DNA of 64,000 nt from Rhodopseudomonas palustris (GCF_034479375.1 NZ_CP140155.1:2976001-3040000); one strand, 5' to 3'; shown: positions 1-8,236, counted from the stretch's first letter. Made by a program: numbers and translations. Notes: a model not told the origin generated them from the letters alone.

Positions 1-1712
1 ATGAAGCCCTGGTCGTCGATCGGCAGGAAGCCGCCCGGCATCCGGGCCAGCCCCCAGCCGAGCACGGCGAGGAGCACGGCGTAGAGAATCATCAGCCGGC
101 CCGTTCGCCCGAGATTCCACCGCACGATCCGCGAATAGCGCTCGCGGGTGCCGTCCAGAATGCGGTTGAAGCGGCCGAAGAAGCCGCGTTCGGCGTGGGC
201 GTGGCCCTTGACGACGGGCTTCAGCAGCGTGGCGCACAGCGCCGGCGTCAGCGACAGCGCCAGCAGCGCCGAGAACGCGATCGCCGACACCATCGTCACC
301 GAGAACTGCCGGTAGATGATGCCGACCGAACCCGGGAAGAACGCCATCGGCACGAACACCGCGATCAGCACGGCGGTGATGCCGATGATGGCGCTGGTGA
401 TCTGCGTCATCGCCTTGCGGGTGGCTTCCTTCGGCGGCAGCCCCTCCTCGGCCATGATGCGTTCGACGTTTTCGACGACGACGATCGCATCGTCGACCAG
501 AATGCCGATGGCGAGCACCATGCCGAACATCGTCAGCATGTTGATGGAATAGCCGAACAGCAGCAACGACGCGCAGGTGCCGAGCAGCGCCACCGGCACC
601 ACGATGGTCGGAATGATGGTGTAGCGGATGTTCTGCAGGAACAGGAACATCACCACGAACACCAGCACCACCGCCTCGAGCAGCGTGTAGACGACCTTGG
701 TGATCGAGGCTTCGACCACCGGCGTGATGTTGTAGGGGATCTCGTATTTGATGTTGGCGGGGAAGAAGCGCGACAGCTCCTTCATCTTGGCTTCGACCGC
801 GCTCGCCGTCGCCAGCGCGTTGCCGGTCGGCGACATCAGCACCGACAGGCCGGCCACCGGCTTGCCGTTGAGGCGGGTGTTGAACTGATAGGTGAAGCCG
901 CCGATCTCGATCCGCGCGACGTCGCGCAGCCGGACGGTCGAGCCGTCCGCATTGGCGCGCAGCACGATCGCGCCGAACTCGTCGGCCGACGAGAGCTGGC
1001 CCTTCACCAGCACCAGCACCGAGGTCTTCTGCCCCTTGGCGCTCGGCTCGGCGCCGACGGCGCCGGACGCGACCTGGGCGTTCTGCGCCTCGATCGCCTT
1101 GGTGACCTCGCCCGCAGTGAGATTGTAGCCGACCAGCTTGTCGGGATCGATCCAGATCCGCAGCGCGCGTTCGGTCGAATACAGCGTGGCGCGGCCGACG
1201 CCGGGAATGCGGCGGATTTCGCCGAGCACGTTGCGGATCATGAAGTCGCCGAGGCCGACTTCGTCGAGCGAGCCGTCGGTCGAACTCAGCGTGATGATCT
1301 GCAGCACCGCGCTGGAGGCTTCCTCGACCAGGATGCCCTGCTGCAACACCGCGCGCGGCAGCCGCGCCTCGATGCGCTTGATGCGGTTCTGAACGTTGAC
1401 CGACGCCATTTCGGTGTCGGTGCCGGGCTCGAAATTGGCGATGATCTCGACCTGACCGAGCGAGTCGGAGGTCGATTCGAAATTCAGGATGCCGTTGGCG
1501 CCGTTGAGCTCTTCTTCGATCAGCCGGGTGACGCTGTTGTACAGGTTCTCAGGCGAGGCGCCGGGATATTGGGCGGCGATCGCGATCGAGGGCGGCGCGA
1601 TGATCGGGTACTGCGCGATCGGCAGAAACGGAATGGAGATCGCGCCGAGAAGGCAGATGAACAGCGCGACGACCCAGGCGAAAATCGGCCTGTCGATAAA
1701 AAATGCCGGCAT
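1..1712 (-). CDS. RND efflux transporter permease (AcrB/MexB type), N-terminal part, cut by window edge
   Basis: Inner-membrane proton/drug antiporter of a tripartite RND pump. The gene starts at 1712 with MPAFFIDRPIFAWVVAL, the usual HAE1-family opening, and runs off the window at base 1, so only about the first 570 of an expected ~1040 residues are seen. Visible are TM1, the periplasmic porter region, and the TM4 stretch with the paired aspartates (GILVDDAIVVVENVER) that relay protons in AcrB. The start lies only 6 bp after the stop of the adaptor gene, so the two form an operon. Substrates cannot be read from the sequence. Family assignment is secure; the missing C-terminus is due to the window, not a mutation. 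Confidence 0.95.
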   Translation of the reverse strand, partial: MPAFFIDRPIFAWVVALFICLLGAISIPFLPIAQYPIIAPPSIAIAAQYPGASPENLYNSVTRLIEEELNGANGILNFESTSDSLGQVEIIANFEPGTDTEMASVNVQNRIKRIEARLPRAVLQQGILVEEASSAVLQIITLSSTDGSLDEVGLGDFMIRNVLGEIRRIPGVGRATLYSTERALRIWIDPDKLVGYNLTAGEVTKAIEAQNAQVASGAVGAEPSAKGQKTSVLVLVKGQLSSADEFGAIVLRANADGSTVRLRDVARIEIGGFTYQFNTRLNGKPVAGLSVLMSPTGNALATASAVEAKMKELSRFFPANIKYEIPYNITPVVEASITKVVYTLLEAVVLVFVVMFLFLQNIRYTIIPTIVVPVALLGTCASLLLFGYSINMLTMFGMVLAIGILVDDAIVVVENVERIMAEEGLPPKEATRKAMTQITSAIIGITAVLIAVFVPMAFFPGSVGIIYRQFSVTMVSAIAFSALLALSLTPALCATLLKPVVKGHAHAERGFFGRFNRILDGTRERYSRIVRWNLGRTGRLMILYAVLLAVLGWGLARMPGGFLPIDDQGF

Positions 1713-1718
1713 CGGTGC

Positions 1719-2918
1719 TTATTGCACCTTCTTGGTGCTGCCCGTCGTCGAAGGGGCTGCGGTGGCCGCTTTGGTCTCCTCGGTGCTCACCGGAGCGACG
1801 GCGTCGCCCGCCGCGAATTTCTGGAAGCCGTCGACCACGACGCGCGCGCCCGGCTTGAGCCCCTCGAGCACCAGCCACTGACCGTCCTGCTGCGAACCGA
1901 CGCGGACCGGCTGCACAGCCACGCGGTTGTCGTCCTTGACCACGAAGACCTCGCTGCCGCCGCCGCCGTTGCGCTGAACCGCCTGCTCCGGAACCGAGAT
2001 GGCGTCGGCGTCGAAGCCCTGCTCGATCCGCACGCGGACATACATGCCGGGCAGCAATTCGCGGTTCGGATTGTCGAACTCGGCGCGCAGCGTCACCTGA
2101 CCCGTATAGGCGTCGACCTTCGACTCCGAGAACAGCAGCTTGCCGGGCAGCGGATAGACGGTGCCGTCGTCGAGCACCAGTCGGGCGCGCGCGGCGTCCG
2201 GGGCGATCTGATCGAGTTCGCCGGATTCGAACGCGCGGCGCAGTCGGACCATTTCGGCGACCGGCTGGGTGAAGTCGGCATAGACGTGATCGAGCTGCTG
2301 AATGGTGGCGAGGCTGTTGGAGTCGTTCTGGACCACCAGCGCGCCCTCGCTGACCAGCGCGGCGCCGATCCGGCCACTGATCGGCGCGCGGATGGTGGCG
2401 TATTCGAGGTTCAGCTTGGCGCGCGCGACCTCGGCTTCGCGGGCGGACACCTCCGCCTCGGCCTGCCGCGAATTGCTCGCCGCGACTTCGTTCTGCGCCT
2501 TGGAGGCGGCCTGTTCCTTGGTCAGCATCGCCACGCGATTGGCCTGCTGCAACGCCTGCTCGCGCGCGGCATGAGCCTTGGCGAGCGCGGCCTCCGCCGC
2601 CTTCAATTCAACTTCGAACGGCCGCGGATCGATGACGTAGAGCGGATCGCCCGCCTTGACCTCGCTGCCCTGCTGGAACTGGCGATGCACGACGATGCCG
2701 GAAACCCGGGGTCGCACGTCGGCGACGCGGATCGGCGCGATGCGCCCCGGCAATTCGCGAATGATCGCGCGCGCGTGCGCCTTGAGGGTGATCGTGCCGA
2801 CTTCCGGCTTCTCCGGCATGGTGGCATTGGCCACTTTCGGTTCCCCACAGCCGGCCAACGCCGGGGCGAGACAGGCGAGCGCCACCGCCGTGAAGGCAAA
2901 ACTGATCGATCCCCGCAT
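1719..2918 (-). CDS. RND efflux periplasmic adaptor (membrane fusion protein) lipoprotein
   Basis: Periplasmic adaptor linking the RND permease to an outer-membrane channel. About 399 residues. An upstream in-frame start exists at 2966, but the ATG at 2918 is preferred: it gives a lipoprotein signal with lipobox LAGC (Cys24) and has AGAGG about 9 bp upstream. Order: lipoyl half-motif near residues 50-90 (PRVSGIV, then GDPLYVIDPRPF), an Ala/Glu-rich alpha-hairpin, the second lipoyl half (IRAPISGRIGAALVSEGALV), a beta-barrel, and a membrane-proximal domain. It precedes the permease by 6 bp. No outer-membrane factor or local regulator lies on the visible side. Confidence 0.93.
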   Translation of the reverse strand: MRGSISFAFTAVALACLAPALAGCGEPKVANATMPEKPEVGTITLKAHARAIIRELPGRIAPIRVADVRPRVSGIVVHRQFQQGSEVKAGDPLYVIDPRPFEVELKAAEAALAKAHAAREQALQQANRVAMLTKEQAASKAQNEVAASNSRQAEAEVSAREAEVARAKLNLEYATIRAPISGRIGAALVSEGALVVQNDSNSLATIQQLDHVYADFTQPVAEMVRLRRAFESGELDQIAPDAARARLVLDDGTVYPLPGKLLFSESKVDAYTGQVTLRAEFDNPNRELLPGMYVRVRIEQGFDADAISVPEQAVQRNGGGGSEVFVVKDDNRVAVQPVRVGSQQDGQWLVLEGLKPGARVVVDGFQKFAAGDAVAPVSTEETKAATAAPSTTGSTKKVQ

Positions 2919-3237
2919 TCGAATGACCTCTGAAAATTCCGATCCGCTAGCCGGCGGCCCACGCACGTGAAATCTCGCCGCGGCCAGACCCCGGCTATGA
3001 CGGCTGATGAACAGAAATTAAGAGTGAATTTGTGCGGCACAACATGACAGCGCGGCGGCGCAATGTCACATGCGAGGGAACCGCCTGACGTCGCAGTCTT
3101 TTTGGGGAGTCACGGTGTCGTGAGCCGACCGCGGATACCGCCGCCGAGCGTCTCGGCGGGCGGTTCATTCGCTTTTGTTAACAAATAGTTACCTGGATGG
3201 AGCGATTCGACCCTCGGGCCGGCGAGCATTCCGGCCG
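2919..3237. other. Intergenic region upstream of the RND operon
   Basis: A 319-bp stretch without a convincing gene; the open frames here are extensions or shadows of neighbours. It should hold the promoter of the efflux operon. Two symmetries stand out: TGACA (3045-3049) and TGTCA (3064-3068) as an inverted repeat with 14 bp between the arms, and a perfect 12-bp palindrome TTTGTTAACAAA at 3174-3185 just past the monooxygenase stop. No local regulator gene is present to assign them to. Confidence 0.4.
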
Positions 3238-4764
3238 CTATCTTCCGTAGACGAAAGCAGCATCGCCGAGGTCGATCTTCGGCAGTTCGTCCTTCTCCGT
3301 CCAGTAGTCCTGGCTGTGCTGCCACTCCGGCTTTGCGCCGCGTTTCGGCAGCAGATTCATGCCGCGCATCAGGTAGCCCGGGTTGAAATTCTCCGGGTCC
3401 ATCCAGGGCAGCAACTCCATCGCGGCGTCCTCCGGGCGTAGCGCCGGCACGACACTGCGATAACCGTTCCGGCGCATGTGGCCGAGCAGCCGGCAGACGA
3501 AATCCGCCACCAAATCGGCGCGCAGCGTCCAGCTCGCGCGGAAGTAACCGAACACCCAGACCATGTTGGGCACGCCGGTGAACATCATGCCGCGATAGGT
3601 GACGGTCTCGGCGAAGTCGAGCGGTTCGCCGTCGATGCTGAAGGCGATGTCGCCGAGCACGTTGAGATTGAAGCCGGTGGCGGTGACGACGATGTCGGCA
3701 TCGAGTTTTTGCCCCGACTTCAGCGCGATCCCCGTCTCGGTGAATCGCTCGATTTCGTCGGTGACCACCGACGCCTTGCCCGACGCAATGCCCTTGAACA
3801 GATCGCCGTCCGGCACGAAGGCGATGCGCTGGCGCCACGGCCGGTAGCTCGGCATGAAATGCGGATCGAGATCGTAGTCCGGACCGAGGTGGGCGCGAAC
3901 GCCGGCCAGCAATTCCTGCTTCACCGCCTCCGGCTCCGTCATCGAGCGGCGGGTGAAGGTGGCCTGATCGAACAGGATTTTGCGCCGGACGATCTCGTGG
4001 ATCCAATCCTCCGAAATGCCGAGCTCGCGCAGCGTGTCGGCAATCTCGATCTTGTTGCGTCCGGGGATGAAATAGGTCGGCGAGCGCTGCAAGACGGTGA
4101 CGTGCTCGCAGCCCGCCGCGATCGCCGGCACCACCGTCGCGGCGGTCGCGCCCGAGCCGATCACGACCACTTTCTTGCCGGTCGTATCGAGATCGTCCGG
4201 CCAGGTCTGCGGATGCACGATGCGGCCCTTGAACTCCGCCATGCCCTCCCAATCGGGGGTGTAACCTTCGCTGTGCCGATAATAGCCCTGGCACATCCAG
4301 AGGAAATCCGCGGTGACGCGGACCGCCTCGCCGGTGTCGGTGCGCTCGGCCGCGATGGTCCAGCGCTTTTCCGCGCTCGACCAGTCCGCCGATACGATCC
4401 GGTGGCGATAGTGAATGTGCCGGTCGAGGTCGTTATCGTCGATCACCTCGCCGAGATATTCGCGGATTTCGGCCGCGGTCGCGATCGGCTTTCCGGTCCA
4501 CGGCTTGAAGCGATAGCCGAAGGTGTAGAGATCGCTGTCGGAGCGGATGCCGGGATAGCGGTGAGTCAGCCAGGTCCCGCCGAAGCTGTCCTGCGTCTCG
4601 AGCACAGCGAAGCTGGTGCCGGGGCATTGCGTCGTCAGATGATAGGCGCCGCCGATTCCGGAGATTCCGGCGCCGACGATCAGCACGTCGACATGTTCGG
4701 GGCAGGATCGGGCCGTGGCGGAGGGGTCGACGCGCGGCGCGTCGGCTTCGGCAAGCTGGGTCAT
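3238..4764 (-). CDS. Flavin-containing monooxygenase, type I Baeyer-Villiger class (EthA-like)
   Basis: 508 residues. FAD- and NADPH-dependent oxygenation, typically of ketones to esters or of soft heteroatoms. N-terminal FAD Rossmann motif GAGISG at 31-36. The type I BVMO fingerprint FxGxxxHxxxWP is matched exactly by residues 178-189 (FKGRIVHPQTWP). A second dinucleotide motif (VIGSGATAA, 201-209) should bind NADPH. The longer frame upstream lacks conserved sequence; the ATG at 4764 precedes MTQLAEADAP and places the FAD motif normally. It stands alone on the minus strand, about 250 bp downstream of the puc operon terminator, with no obvious pathway partner. Class is secure, substrate unknown. 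Confidence 0.93.
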   Translation of the reverse strand: MTQLAEADAPRVDPSATARSCPEHVDVLIVGAGISGIGGAYHLTTQCPGTSFAVLETQDSFGGTWLTHRYPGIRSDSDLYTFGYRFKPWTGKPIATAAEIREYLGEVIDDNDLDRHIHYRHRIVSADWSSAEKRWTIAAERTDTGEAVRVTADFLWMCQGYYRHSEGYTPDWEGMAEFKGRIVHPQTWPDDLDTTGKKVVVIGSGATAATVVPAIAAGCEHVTVLQRSPTYFIPGRNKIEIADTLRELGISEDWIHEIVRRKILFDQATFTRRSMTEPEAVKQELLAGVRAHLGPDYDLDPHFMPSYRPWRQRIAFVPDGDLFKGIASGKASVVTDEIERFTETGIALKSGQKLDADIVVTATGFNLNVLGDIAFSIDGEPLDFAETVTYRGMMFTGVPNMVWVFGYFRASWTLRADLVADFVCRLLGHMRRNGYRSVVPALRPEDAAMELLPWMDPENFNPGYLMRGMNLLPKRGAKPEWQHSQDYWTEKDELPKIDLGDAAFVYGR

Positions 4765-4950
4765 GTTTCCTCGACTTTTTTTCTGTCGTTGACACCAGAT
4801 TGACGCCTGCGCCGCGTTTTGCCCAGCATTTTCTTGGCCGCGCGCTGCGGCGGTTGTGAACGACACCGGACGCTGCCGATCGTCGTGTCGCCGGAATCGT
4901 CGCGCCGCCGGGCGTGCCTCGCCGACCGGGCGGCGATGCTCCGGGACGCC

Positions 4951-4987
4951 GAAACGCAAAACGCCGCGGGCATTGCTGCCCGCGGCG
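4951..4987 (-). terminator. Intrinsic terminator at the end of the puc operon
   Basis: Perfect 11-bp stem: CGCCGCGGGCA (4962-4972), 4-nt loop, TGCCCGCGGCG (4977-4987). Read on the minus strand it is followed by TTTT and more T-rich sequence (4951-4961). It lies about 30 bp after the stop of the 97-residue repeat-protein gene, which marks the likely 3' end of the pucBAC transcript. Confidence 0.8.
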
Positions 4988-5014
4988 CTTCGTGGCCGAT
5001 CGGCCGCGGCCGGC

Positions 5015-5308
5015 TCAGATGTTGAGCAGCAGCGGATAGCCGGAGAACGACTTGTACTCGCCTTCCTGCTTCAGCAGCAGCGGCATGCCGGAGAACGACT
5101 GGTATTCGCCCTCCTGCTTCAGCAGCAGCGGGGTGCCGGAGAAGCTCTGGTACTCGCCCTTCTGCTCGAGGATCAGCGGCGTGCCGGAGAAGCTCTTGTA
5201 CTCGCCTTCCTGCTTCAGCAGCAGCGGCGTGCCGGAATAGCTTTCGTACTCGCCCTTCTGCTCGAGAATCAGCGGAGTGCCGGAGTGTCCTTTGTATGCT
5301 TCGCTCAT
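5015..5308 (-). CDS. 97-residue protein made of 16-residue SFSGTPLLL repeats; not recognised
   Basis: I do not recognise this family. After a short lead (MSEAYKGHSGTPLILEQK) residues 19-97 are five near-identical units of 16 residues, GEYxSFSGTPLLLKQE or GEYxSFSGTPLILEQK; with the lead there are six. Charge in the last triplet alternates (KQE, EQK). No signal peptide, no TM helix, no cysteine. The ATG at 5308 is chosen over TTG at 5314 because AAGGAA sits about 8 bp upstream. It is 12 bp after the 220-residue gene that ends in the same repeats, and both follow pucC closely, so it is probably part of the puc operon. The regular Tyr/Phe-Ser-Gly-Thr-Pro pattern suggests a stacked-turn or fibrous fold (inference). 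The gene is real by ribosome site, spacing, terminator and protein-level repeat. Confidence 0.8.
   Translation of the reverse strand: MSEAYKGHSGTPLILEQKGEYESYSGTPLLLKQEGEYKSFSGTPLILEQKGEYQSFSGTPLLLKQEGEYQSFSGMPLLLKQEGEYKSFSGYPLLLNI
5018..5254 (-). repeat. 48-bp tandem coding repeats
   Basis: Coding repeat of 48 bp (16 codons), about five copies, the last slightly short. Copies ending in LILEQK and in LLLKQE alternate in the first part, which implies a 96-bp higher-order duplication followed by one extra LLLKQE copy. Confidence 0.85.
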
Positions 5309-5320
5309 GGTCAAATTCCT

Positions 5321-5983
5321 TTACTTAGAGAGCACTGGCAGGCCCAGCCAGGAGGAGAAGATGGTCGGATTGTTGATCAGCAGCGGCTCGCCCGAATAGG
5401 ATTTGTACGGACCGCTGCCATCCATCAACAGAGGAGTCCCGGAGAAGGACTTGTAGGGACCGCTGCTGTCGAGCAGCAACGGCGTTCCGGAGAACGACTG
5501 GTAAGGGCCCTTGCTGCTGATCACCAGCGGCGTTCCGGAGAACGTCTTGTCGCTGTCGACGAGCAGCCAGTCGCCGGAATAGGATTTGTACTTGCCCGAG
5601 GTGTCGAGCAGAGTCTTGGCGTGAATCATGTTGGAGAACGGCGTCGCTTCGCTCATCTCCATGGCGGCCGAGGCCGACGATGGCACGCTGATCTTGTTCG
5701 GACCGTAGCTGTCGAGAATCGTGGTCGCCTTGGCGGCGAAGCCGAATTCGGCCTGAACCGCGACCACGACGGCGCCCTTCTTGACGTAGTCGGCATAGGT
5801 CCGGGCCTCGGCGCGCGGCACATAGGCCCGGCCCATCGCCGCGACGACGTCGTCGACGGAACTCGACTTGCCAGACTGATAACCGGTGACGACGGAATAT
5901 TTGTAGTTGTTCTTCTTCAGGTCGGCTTCCAGCGCAGCGAGCTTGCTGCTGGAGTCGTACAACCGGGTGATGATTTGCGTCAT
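5321..5983 (-). CDS. 220-residue protein: YflT/GSP17M-like N-terminal domain plus six SFSGTPLLL repeats
   Basis: Not a named protein to my knowledge. Residues 1-95 (MTQIITRLYD... VPRAEARTYADYVKKGAVVVAV... ATTILDSYGP) resemble the small alpha/beta domain of general stress protein 17M/YflT-type proteins, where a sensor-like fold ends in an ILDxxGP-like motif; this is a judgement by eye. Residues 96-127 are a Ser/Ala linker. Residues 128-220 hold about six units of the 16-residue repeat (YKSYSG, TFSGTPLVI, YQSFSGTPLLL, YKSFSGTPLLM, YKSYSGEPLLI, and a decayed last unit), the same repeat that makes up the next gene. GGAG lies 6 bp before the ATG, and pucC ends 18 bp upstream. No signal peptide or TM helix. 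Confidence 0.82.
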   Translation of the reverse strand: MTQIITRLYDSSSKLAALEADLKKNNYKYSVVTGYQSGKSSSVDDVVAAMGRAYVPRAEARTYADYVKKGAVVVAVQAEFGFAAKATTILDSYGPNKISVPSSASAAMEMSEATPFSNMIHAKTLLDTSGKYKSYSGDWLLVDSDKTFSGTPLVISSKGPYQSFSGTPLLLDSSGPYKSFSGTPLLMDGSGPYKSYSGEPLLINNPTIFSSWLGLPVLSK

Positions 5984-6001
5984 GTCAGCTCCGTTTCGGT
6001 C

Positions 6002-7429
6002 TCAGGACCGGGTCAGATGGCCCTGAATCAGTAGAGTGTCCCGCCGCTTGATCAGCGGGACCATCGTCACCAGCGTCGCGAACAGCAGCAGCAGTTCGAG
6101 GCCGTAGACGGCATTGTAACCGGCGGCGGGACCGAACTGCGGAGCGAACGCCGTCACGAGATCGCGAATGATGCCGCCCAGCGCGATCGCCAGGCCGGCG
6201 GCGGAGGCCTGCACCGCGCCCCAGGCGCCGAGCGCGAGGCCGGCCTGATCCTTCGGCGCGGCGTTCATCGTCGCGGTCAGCGTGCCGTGGCCGAACAGCC
6301 CGGCGCCGAACCCGATCAGCGCGGTGCCGCAGCCGAATGTCAGCACCGACGCGGCGCCCTGCAGTTCGGCGGCGAAGATCACCGCGAGGAAGGCCGGGAT
6401 TCCGACCAGCGAGCCGAAGCTCGCCATCCGGAACGGATCGGCGCCGCGGCTCAGCACGCGCGAGGCGAGACCGAAGCCGAGCAGGCCGCCGATCGCCAGC
6501 GCGGCGGTGAGCTTGGTGGTGTCGCCGACCGACATCGACAGGATCTGGCCGCCATAGGGTTCGAGCAGCACGTCCGCCATGCTGAACGCCATGGTGCCGA
6601 AGCCGACCGCGATCAGCCGGCGCATCGCGTCCTTGCCCTGGATGAAGACGTCCCAGGATTCACGGAAGCTCGCGGAGGGGGCGCCGGGATGCGCGGTCGC
6701 CTGGGTCGCGCCGGAGGTGCGCCGCGCTTCCTGCTTCCAGACGGCGATGCCGTTGAGCACGATGGTGACGACGGCCGAGCCCTGGATCACCTGAATCAGG
6801 CGACCGGGCGAGAAATCGGAGAGCAGGATGCCGAACACGATCGCGGCGGCGATCATGCCGAACATCAGCATGGTGTACATCAGGCCGACCACCTTCGGCC
6901 GCGATTCCGGCGAGGCGAGGTCGGTGGCGAGCGCGAGGCCGACGGTCTGGGTGGTGTGGACGCCGGCGCCGATCAGCAGGAACGCCAGCGCCGCGCCGAC
7001 CTGACCGATCCACACCGGGGCGTTGCCCGCATCGCCGCTGCCCGACAGCACCAAGAGCGCGAACGGCAGGATCGCCAGGCCGCCGAACTGCACCAGCGTG
7101 CCCTTGTAGAGAAAAGGCACGCGGCGCCAGCCGAGCACGGATTTGTGGACGTCGGATTTGAAGCCGATCAGCGCGCGGAACGGCGCGAACAGCAAAGGCA
7201 GCGACACCATCACGCCGACGATCGAGGCCGGCACGTTGAGTTCGACGATCATCACCCGGTTGAGGGTGCCGACCAGCAGCACCAGCGACATCCCGACCGC
7301 CACCTGAAACAGCGACAGCCGCAGCAAGCGCGACAACGGCAGATCCGGCGTCGCCGCATCCGCGAAGGGCAGAAAGCGAGACCCCATAGAGGCCCAGACT
7401 CTCATCATTTTTTGGCTGACTGCGTTCAT
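6002..7429 (-). CDS. pucC: PucC, BCH/PucC-family light-harvesting assembly transporter
   Basis: 475-residue polytopic inner-membrane protein of the BCH1/PucC branch of the major facilitator superfamily, needed in purple bacteria for assembly or accumulation of LH2. About 12 hydrophobic segments are visible. Family features include the N-terminal LFQVAVGMSLVLLVGTLNRVMIVEL helix region, FRALIGFKSDVHKSVLGWRRVPF in the first cytoplasmic loop, and GAGVHTTQTVGLALATDL. It is the third gene of the puc operon, 206 bp after pucA with a hairpin and a tandem repeat in the gap, and 18 bp before the repeat-protein gene. The ribosome site at 7429 is weak; internal ATGs at 7408 and 7405 are possible. Confidence 0.95.
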   Translation of the reverse strand: MNAVSQKMMRVWASMGSRFLPFADAATPDLPLSRLLRLSLFQVAVGMSLVLLVGTLNRVMIVELNVPASIVGVMVSLPLLFAPFRALIGFKSDVHKSVLGWRRVPFLYKGTLVQFGGLAILPFALLVLSGSGDAGNAPVWIGQVGAALAFLLIGAGVHTTQTVGLALATDLASPESRPKVVGLMYTMLMFGMIAAAIVFGILLSDFSPGRLIQVIQGSAVVTIVLNGIAVWKQEARRTSGATQATAHPGAPSASFRESWDVFIQGKDAMRRLIAVGFGTMAFSMADVLLEPYGGQILSMSVGDTTKLTAALAIGGLLGFGLASRVLSRGADPFRMASFGSLVGIPAFLAVIFAAELQGAASVLTFGCGTALIGFGAGLFGHGTLTATMNAAPKDQAGLALGAWGAVQASAAGLAIALGGIIRDLVTAFAPQFGPAAGYNAVYGLELLLLFATLVTMVPLIKRRDTLLIQGHLTRS

Positions 7430-7519
7430 CGTCCAGCAAATCCAGCTTGCAAGGGGCCGGCGACGACGGTCACCGATAACCGAATGAACAGCACCACTTT
7501 GCGGCCGGAGATGATCTGC

Positions 7520-7555
7520 GGCAGATCAAACCGCCACGGCAGATCAAACCGCCAC
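7520..7555. repeat. 18-bp tandem repeat between pucA and pucC
   Basis: Two exact abutting copies of GGCAGATCAAACCGCCAC (7520-7537 and 7538-7555), within the pucA-pucC spacer. Function unknown; possibly slippage, or part of the mRNA structure that separates pucBA from pucC expression. Confidence 0.75.
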
Positions 7556-7582
7556 CGCGCCTCGACCGGGTACAAAGCAAGC

Positions 7583-7606
7583 GACCGGGACCCATGGATC
7601 CCGGTC
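7583..7606 (-). other. Intercistronic hairpin after pucBA
   Basis: Stem GACCGGGA (7583-7590) with TCCCGGTC (7599-7606), 8-nt loop, about 30 bp after the pucA stop on the minus strand. No strong T tract follows. In puc and puf operons a hairpin at this position stabilises the abundant structural-gene mRNA and lowers readthrough; the same role is inferred here. Confidence 0.6.
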
Positions 7607-7635
7607 CAGCCACAACAGCTTCAACGAAGCTGCAA

Positions 7636-7815
7636 TCAGCCGATGGTGACCGAGCTCTCGATCGCCGCGGTCTTACCGTTCCAGTACTTCGGGAACCAGG
7701 TGGTGTTCGACAGCACGGCGTAGTGAACGAGGATGGCGATCACGGTGACGCTGCCCAGCAGAAGCGGCAGGCCAACGGTCGGCTTGACCACAGTCCAAAT
7801 GCGACCTTGATTCAT
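7636..7815 (-). CDS. pucA: LH2 light-harvesting alpha polypeptide
   Basis: 59-residue single-span antenna peptide, too short for the ORF listing cutoff but certain by sequence: [20 protein letters not shown] opens it, His31 (AILVHYAVL) is the BChl ligand, and Tyr44-Trp45 (FPKYW) are the residues that give B850-type rather than B820-type absorption in Rhodoblastus acidophilus numbering. Position 37 is Asn (LSNTTWF) where many LH2 alpha chains have His. A C-terminal tail [13 protein letters not shown] follows. GGAG lies 9 bp upstream of ATG 7815; pucB ends 12 bp before. It pairs with PucB in the peripheral antenna ring. Confidence 0.97.
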   Translation of the reverse strand: MNQGRIWTVVKPTVGLPLLLGSVTVIAILVHYAVLSNTTWFPKYWNGKTAAIESSVTIG

Positions 7816-7827
7816 TTTCGATACTCC

Positions 7828-7983
7828 TTAGTGCAGCCAGGGCGAGTAAACGTACGCCAGGAAGTGCGCCACGATCGCGATCGCGCCGAAAATGCGCGTG
7901 CCGTCGATGACGTGCTTGTGGAGCTCTTCCGATTCCGCGATCGTCAGGCCAGTCGGCCAGACCTTGTTCGGATCGTCTGCCAT
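7828..7983 (-). CDS. pucB: LH2 light-harvesting beta polypeptide
   Basis: 51-residue antenna peptide, [20 protein letters not shown] onward. It has the two conserved histidines, one in [12 protein letters not shown] at the N-terminal membrane face and the B850 ligand in [16 protein letters not shown]. The ATG at 7983, not the longer frame from 8031, is the start: GGAGG lies 7 bp upstream. First gene of the puc operon; its promoter lies in the 340-bp region shared with the divergent bacteriophytochrome gene. Confidence 0.97.
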   Translation of the reverse strand: MADDPNKVWPTGLTIAESEELHKHVIDGTRIFGAIAIVAHFLAYVYSPWLH

Positions 7984-8236
7984 AGTAAAACCTCCTAAGA
8001 GACTTTCGATCATTCCGTGCTGAACCTGCACGTAGGTCGTTTCGCTGCTACGCCGAACTGAGTTCGTTTGGTCTCAGCAACTTTCCTGTCCGTCGGATCA
8101 TCCCTCCGCGCCGTCGCCGCCAGGATCTGGCTTTGGGGCGCGTGCGATGCGGGCTCGTCCAGGCCCGGGTGCCGTTTGGGCTTTCACCCTATCGATCACA
8201 TCCGAGTGATTGTAAGATGATCCTGACACACAAATT

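Noticed and set aside
195..2933. Long plus-strand frame of over 900 codons across the RND operon
   Set aside because: It is antisense to two clear RND genes, is made of His/Arg/Asp-rich low-complexity sequence typical of GC-rich shadow frames, and lacks any domain.
3174..3185. Attachment site at TTTGTTAACAAA
   Set aside because: A 12-bp palindrome alone, with no integrase, tRNA or second copy.
5018..5254. CRISPR array
   Set aside because: The 48-bp units are abutting, in frame, and encode a protein repeat; there are no spacers and no cas genes.
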